Program-made: the position numbers and the translations under genes
Notes under the pieces: generated by a model
Databases searched by the model: none
Seen by the model: only the letters and a program-made list of their open reading frames with translations
What the model was told of the DNA's origin: nothing
NCBI GenBank assembly: GCA_964424545.1
Contig: CAYRJN010000132.1
Coordinates: forward strand, 1-10,853
Source: JAUVIB01 sp964424545
GTDB taxonomy: Bacteria > Calditrichota > Calditrichia > Calditrichales > Calditrichaceae
Length of the DNA stretch: 10,853 bases
Direction of reading: 5' to 3'
Part shown: positions 7,459-10,853 of the stretch, in pieces
Layout of the letters: every line of letters starts with the position of its first letter
Position numbering within the stretch: the first letter of the stretch is position 1

Positions 7459-10365
7459 ATGAAATTATTAAAATCCATAGCCGTTCTGTTTTTATTCGTT
7501 GTATTGACAATCGGGCAGAATGCTTTTCCCGAATTTACTTCTGCCACTCAAAGAAGTGCCGGCTATATGCAGAAGCAGAAACTGTTAGAAAAGTCTCTGA
7601 CTAAAAATGTTCCCGTGCGCGCTATTGGTCCGACCATTATGAGCGGACGCGTGGTGGATGTTGATGTTTGTCCCGATGACCCAAGCCGTTTTTATGTGGC
7701 TTATGCCTCCGGCGGCTTGTGGAGAACGGAAAATAACGGTAATTCGTTTACGCCTTTGTTTGATCATGAAGCTGTGATATCCATCGGCGATATTGCCGTG
7801 GATTGGCGGCACGGTGAAAAAATATGGATTGGCAGCGGGGAAAATAATTCCAGCCGCTCTTCTTATGCAGGAATGGGAATTTACGTAAGCGAAGATAGCG
7901 GTAAAACCTGGCAAAAAAGAGGATTGGAAGAAACCCATCATATCGGTCGCATTATTATTCATCCCCAAAACCCGAATATAGTTTGGGTTGCCGCTGTCGG
8001 GCATCTCTATTCGGTTAGTGAACAACGCGGTATTTATAAAACAACAAACGGCGGTAATAGTTGGCGTAAAGTCCTTTATATTGATGATAACACGGGCGCC
8101 GTCGAACTTGCCGCGGACCCGCAAAATCCGGACATTCTTTATGCTTCTATGTGGCACAGAGAACGCCGCGCTTGGAATTTTATTGAAAGCGGCGCTTCAT
8201 CGGGTATTTATAAAAGCACAGACGGGGGAGAGCGCTGGCAGTTAATCAGCGGGAAAGGCAGTGGCTTTCCGAATGGGGAAGGAGTGGGACGTATCGGAAT
8301 AGCCGTTGCGCCACAGGATCATAATTTGATTTATGCTTTTCTCGATAATCAATTTCGTCGTAAGGATGAAAAGGGAAAAAAAGGATTGCAAAAGGATCAG
8401 TTGCGGAAAATGTCGTCTGACAGATTTTTAAAATTAAAAGACGATGAAATTAACGATTTTCTCGATCGGTATCATTTTCCTATGCGTTTTAATGCCGACA
8501 CCTTAAAACAATTGGTTAAACGTAAAAAGATAAGACCCTCGGCTTTAACGGATTATCTTGAAGACGCCAATACCATGCTATTTGATACGCCGGTCGTAGG
8601 CGCTGAAGTTTACCGTTCTCGTGACGGTGGAAAAAGCTGGCAGAAAACACATGAAGGCTATCTCGATAATTTGATCTATTCATATGGTTATTATTTCGGA
8701 AATATCCGTGTGTCGCCGCAAAATAAAGATATGATTTATCTGCTTGGCGTACCGGTTTTGTGCTCGCAAGACGGCGGAAAAACTTTCAAATCCATTAACG
8801 GAGACAATGTGCATGTGGATCATCATGCTTTATGGATTGATCCGCATAAAAAAGGACATCTTATCCTTGGCAATGATGGCGGTATTAATATATCTTACGA
8901 TAACGGAGATACGTGGACCAAGGCCAATTCCGCGCCTGTGGGTCAATTTTATACCGTGGCGGTGGATATGGATAAACCGTATAATGTTTACGGGGGCTTA
9001 CAGGATAACGGCGTTTGGTACGGGCCGCATACGGCCAAGATGAGCCGTTCGTGGCAAGCTTCGGGAAATTATCCTTTTAAATGGATATTAGGCGGAGACG
9101 GTATGCAAGTTCAAGTGGATACGCGCGATAATAATACGGTTTATACGGGGTTTCAGTTCGGTAACTATTACCGTATTAATAAAAAAAGCGGTAAGCGGAA
9201 AACGATTACGCCTAAGCATAAATTAGGTGAACGTCCGTTGCGTTTCAATTGGCAAACGCCCATTTGCCTTTCTTCCCATAATCCGGATATTTTGTATATG
9301 GGCTCGCAAAAAGTACATCGTTCTATGGATCGCGGCGATCATTTTGAGGCAATTTCAGGCGATTTGACCAAAGGCGGAAAGAAAGGCGATGTGCCTTACG
9401 GAACATTGACTACCATTGACGAATCACCGCTTGTTTTCGGGTTGATTTACGCGGGTAGCGACGATGGTTTGATTCATGTTACGCGCGACGGCGGCTACTC
9501 ATGGCAAAGAATATCCGATCGCTTGCCGCAGAATTATTGGGTCAGCCGGATTAAGGCTTCAAAATTCGACACATCGCTTGTTTATGCGGCGCTTAACGGT
9601 TATCGCTGGGATAATTTTGAAGCGCTACTGTATAAATCCGATGATTTCGGTAAAAGTTGGCGCAGAATAGGTAGGGATCTGCCGGTCGAATCGATTAATG
9701 TCATCATAGAAGATCCGCATAATAAAAACATCCTGTACGTCGGTACGGATAACGGTTTATATATCAGTTTAAACGGCGGAAACGATTTTATGCTTTTTTC
9801 CAAGGAACTTCCTGCGGCGCCGGTGCACGATTTGGTTATTCAACCGCGCGATAAGGATTTGGTTATAGCCACTCACGGGCGTTCTATTTATATTGCCGAT
9901 GTGAGCAAGGTGGAAGCTTTAACATCCGATTTATTAAGTAAAGCGCTTCATTTATTTAAGATAAAATCTGTTTCTTATAGCCCTAATTGGGGCAATCGGG
10001 GATTTGCTTGGGGTAATCCCTGTGAAAAAGAAGTCGTTTTTACTTTTTACGCGCGAACCAAGGGAACGGCCTTTATCGGCGTCAAAGATAGTCTTGGGAA
10101 TGTGTTATTTTCTGCTTCATTCTCTTGCGACGCCGGACTGAATTATCATAAGTATGATCTTTCCGTAAAAGAAGAGGTCTATAAAAAATATTTAACGGAT
10201 AAAAAGAATCAAAAAGAAGAGAAAAAACGGGATAATAATAAATTTTATTTAACGCCCGGTAATTATACAATCACGCTTTTATCGAACGGCAAAGAAGTAT
10301 CGCAAAAGCTAATATTGACGGAGGTAAAAAAAAGATCGCGTAAAAAAATCAAGAAGACGCTGTAA
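7459..10365 (+). CDS. Exported multi-propeller Asp-box (BNR) protein, sortilin/VPS10-like
   Basis: 968 aa with a signal peptide (MKLLKS, a hydrophobic core, cleavage near 19-22) and no later membrane segment, so periplasmic or extracellular. Eleven Asp-box motifs (S/T-x-D-x-G-x-T-W/F, some degenerate) occur at about 90, 144, 195, 253, 387, 436, 479, 622, 675, 727 and 770, suggesting two propellers. Family hallmarks are HVDHHALWIDP (451), GNDGG (471), GGLQDNG (512), GGDGMQ (545), SPLVFGLIYAGSDDG (656) and VIATHGRSIYIAD (802). A charged helical insert (about 297-375) separates the two propeller halves. The C-terminal part (about 850-955) looks like a beta-rich domain and ends in a Lys/Arg-rich tail. 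The family is usually annotated as glycosyl hydrolase-like, but Asp boxes are structural and do not show catalysis; I see no established active site, so enzyme activity is unproven. No type IX secretion sorting domain is recognisable. The gene has its own ribosome binding site and probably its own transcript. Confidence 0.93.
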   Translation: MKLLKSIAVLFLFVVLTIGQNAFPEFTSATQRSAGYMQKQKLLEKSLTKNVPVRAIGPTIMSGRVVDVDVCPDDPSRFYVAYASGGLWRTENNGNSFTPLFDHEAVISIGDIAVDWRHGEKIWIGSGENNSSRSSYAGMGIYVSEDSGKTWQKRGLEETHHIGRIIIHPQNPNIVWVAAVGHLYSVSEQRGIYKTTNGGNSWRKVLYIDDNTGAVELAADPQNPDILYASMWHRERRAWNFIESGASSGIYKSTDGGERWQLISGKGSGFPNGEGVGRIGIAVAPQDHNLIYAFLDNQFRRKDEKGKKGLQKDQLRKMSSDRFLKLKDDEINDFLDRYHFPMRFNADTLKQLVKRKKIRPSALTDYLEDANTMLFDTPVVGAEVYRSRDGGKSWQKTHEGYLDNLIYSYGYYFGNIRVSPQNKDMIYLLGVPVLCSQDGGKTFKSINGDNVHVDHHALWIDPHKKGHLILGNDGGINISYDNGDTWTKANSAPVGQFYTVAVDMDKPYNVYGGLQDNGVWYGPHTAKMSRSWQASGNYPFKWILGGDGMQVQVDTRDNNTVYTGFQFGNYYRINKKSGKRKTITPKHKLGERPLRFNWQTPICLSSHNPDILYMGSQKVHRSMDRGDHFEAISGDLTKGGKKGDVPYGTLTTIDESPLVFGLIYAGSDDGLIHVTRDGGYSWQRISDRLPQNYWVSRIKASKFDTSLVYAALNGYRWDNFEALLYKSDDFGKSWRRIGRDLPVESINVIIEDPHNKNILYVGTDNGLYISLNGGNDFMLFSKELPAAPVHDLVIQPRDKDLVIATHGRSIYIADVSKVEALTSDLLSKALHLFKIKSVSYSPNWGNRGFAWGNPCEKEVVFTFYARTKGTAFIGVKDSLGNVLFSASFSCDAGLNYHKYDLSVKEEVYKKYLTDKKNQKEEKKRDNNKFYLTPGNYTITLLSNGKEVSQKLILTEVKKRSRKKIKKTL

Positions 10366-10505
10366 AATTATGGAAAAATAATATTTCATAGACTGCATTA
10401 GCTCCATTATATTGAAGTAACCCTGGGTATTGAACCTATTCCGTATATATTTGCGTTGGATTTTGTTAAAAAAAAATGTATTTTATCGCACAAATAAATA
10501 TAGAT

Positions 10506-10521
10506 AAAAAAATATTTTTTT
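10506..10521. repeat. A-tract/T-tract palindrome
   Basis: AAAAAAATATTTTTTT is a perfect 16-bp palindrome of seven A, TA and seven T. Phased A-tracts of this kind bend DNA. It has no GC stem, so it is unlikely to act as a terminator. Confidence 0.4.
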
Positions 10522-10604
10522 GAAATTCCGATACTATAAAGTACTCTTAAGAACATAATTTCGCAAAGTGATTAATGAAAAAAGTATGCGTAGAATCGTC
10601 AACA

Positions 10605-10709
10605 TGTCATTCTCCGATGAATCGGAGAATCTGAATCCTGAATAGGAAGATTTAGGTTCCCGCTTAAAACATGCGGGATTGACATACGGGTGTGATTGTA
10701 GGAATGACA
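10605..10709. repeat. 105-bp inverted-end repeat, MITE-like
   Basis: TGTCATTC (10605-10612) and GAATGACA (10702-10709) are perfect inverted ends. Inside are a 10-bp perfect hairpin, ATTCTCCGAT (10609-10618) with ATCGGAGAAT (10621-10630), and a second stem, TCCCGC (10658-10663) with GCGGGA (10673-10678). No open frame or target duplication is evident. It looks like a small non-coding dispersed element, related by its TGTCATT ends to those at 7251 and 10736. Confidence 0.55.
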
Positions 10710-10735
10710 GGTTGCAGGAAATAAACTTCAACGTT

Positions 10736-10760
10736 TGTCATTCCTTCGAAAGAAGGAATC
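10736..10760. repeat. Solo TGTCATTCC hairpin repeat
   Basis: TGTCATTCC leads into an 8-bp perfect stem, ATTCCTTC (10740-10747) with GAAGGAAT (10752-10759), closed by a GAAA tetraloop. It resembles the ends of the neighbouring 105-bp element, so it is either a half copy or a second family member. TGTCATTCC...GGAATCTA words of this kind are common as dispersed bacterial repeats (general knowledge). Confidence 0.5.
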
Positions 10761-10853
10761 TAAAATTGCGCATACGAATATATAATTTTTTACAAATAAC
10801 TGTATTGGTTCAGGCGATTTGGTACTTTTTAAAGCGAAAAAACTTTGTTATTT

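Larger units (their letters stand above)
10366..10853. other. Terminal spacer rich in repeats
   Basis: 488 bp with no supported gene. It carries an A7-TA-T7 palindrome, a 105-bp element with TGTCATTC/GAATGACA ends, and a further single TGTCATTCC hairpin. A reverse-strand frame (10534-10731, 65 codons) is mostly a translation of the repeat. No clear terminator for the exported protein was found; GAAA/TTTC just after its stop codon is too weak to call. Nothing is recognised from 10765 to the end. Confidence 0.6.

Noticed and set aside
7221..7547. 108-codon reverse-strand open frame
   Set aside because: It covers the 115-bp repeat and the start of the exported protein gene; its translation looks like a repeat artefact.
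7585..8157. 190-codon reverse-strand open frame
   Set aside because: It lies wholly inside the exported propeller gene, antisense to signature family motifs, with no recognisable domain of its own.
10366..10400. Intrinsic terminator directly after the exported protein gene
   Set aside because: Only GAAA/TTTC can pair, the stem has no GC core, and no T-run follows.
10416..10440. tRNA T-arm-like word on the reverse strand (GGTTCAATACCC)
   Set aside because: The flanking bases do not form a 5-bp T stem and no acceptor or anticodon arm follows.
10534..10731. 65-codon reverse-strand open frame
   Set aside because: Most of it is translation of the 105-bp inverted-end repeat; no domain was recognised.
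10605..10760. CRISPR array
   Set aside because: The repeats are palindromic, unequal in length and lack regular spacers; no cas gene is present.

Overview
This is an AT-rich, Gram-negative-type window with three large genes, all on the plus strand, separated by three long spacers of 334, 453 and 488 bp. The gene content is two sensor kinases of the hybrid two-component (HTCS) type with extracellular propellers, and an exported Asp-box multi-propeller protein. That mix is typical of the Bacteroidota/Ignavibacteriota/Calditrichota part of the bacterial tree. I infer that level of placement only; no phylogenetic marker gene is present.

Region 1 (1-2357) is the C-terminal two thirds of a membrane hybrid histidine kinase: Y_Y_Y domain, one membrane helix, helical linker, two PAS domains, HisKA, HATPase and receiver. 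Homology to its neighbour continues upstream of the first usable start codon (TTG 108), back to about position 51, and then meets an in-frame stop at 39-41. The gene therefore appears interrupted by a frameshift near 47-50, or it is a remnant. The sensor part would lie outside the window.

Region 2 (2692-7005) is a full-length paralogue of 1437 aa. It has a signal peptide, 14 propeller repeats (two seven-bladed propellers), Y_Y_Y, a membrane helix, PAS-PAS, HisKA, HATPase and receiver. All catalytic residues are visible in both kinases. Neither ends in the AraC-type DNA-binding domain of the classical HTCS, so the output must pass to a partner not seen here.

Region 3 (7459-10365) is an exported 968-aa protein with 11 Asp-box (BNR) motifs, of the sortilin/VPS10-like 'BNR-repeat glycosyl hydrolase-like' family. 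Its biochemical role is not established. It has its own strong ribosome binding site and follows a probable terminator, so it is probably transcribed separately from the kinase.

The spacers hold no convincing genes. All three carry short palindromic repeats that begin TGTCA (at 2441, 7251, 10605 and 10736). Two of these look like 105-115 bp elements with inverted ends, which points to a dispersed MITE-like family. I saw no tRNA, rRNA, CRISPR array, transposase or phage gene. The most interesting items are the broken/intact tandem kinase pair that lacks a DNA-binding output, and the TGTCA-headed repeats.
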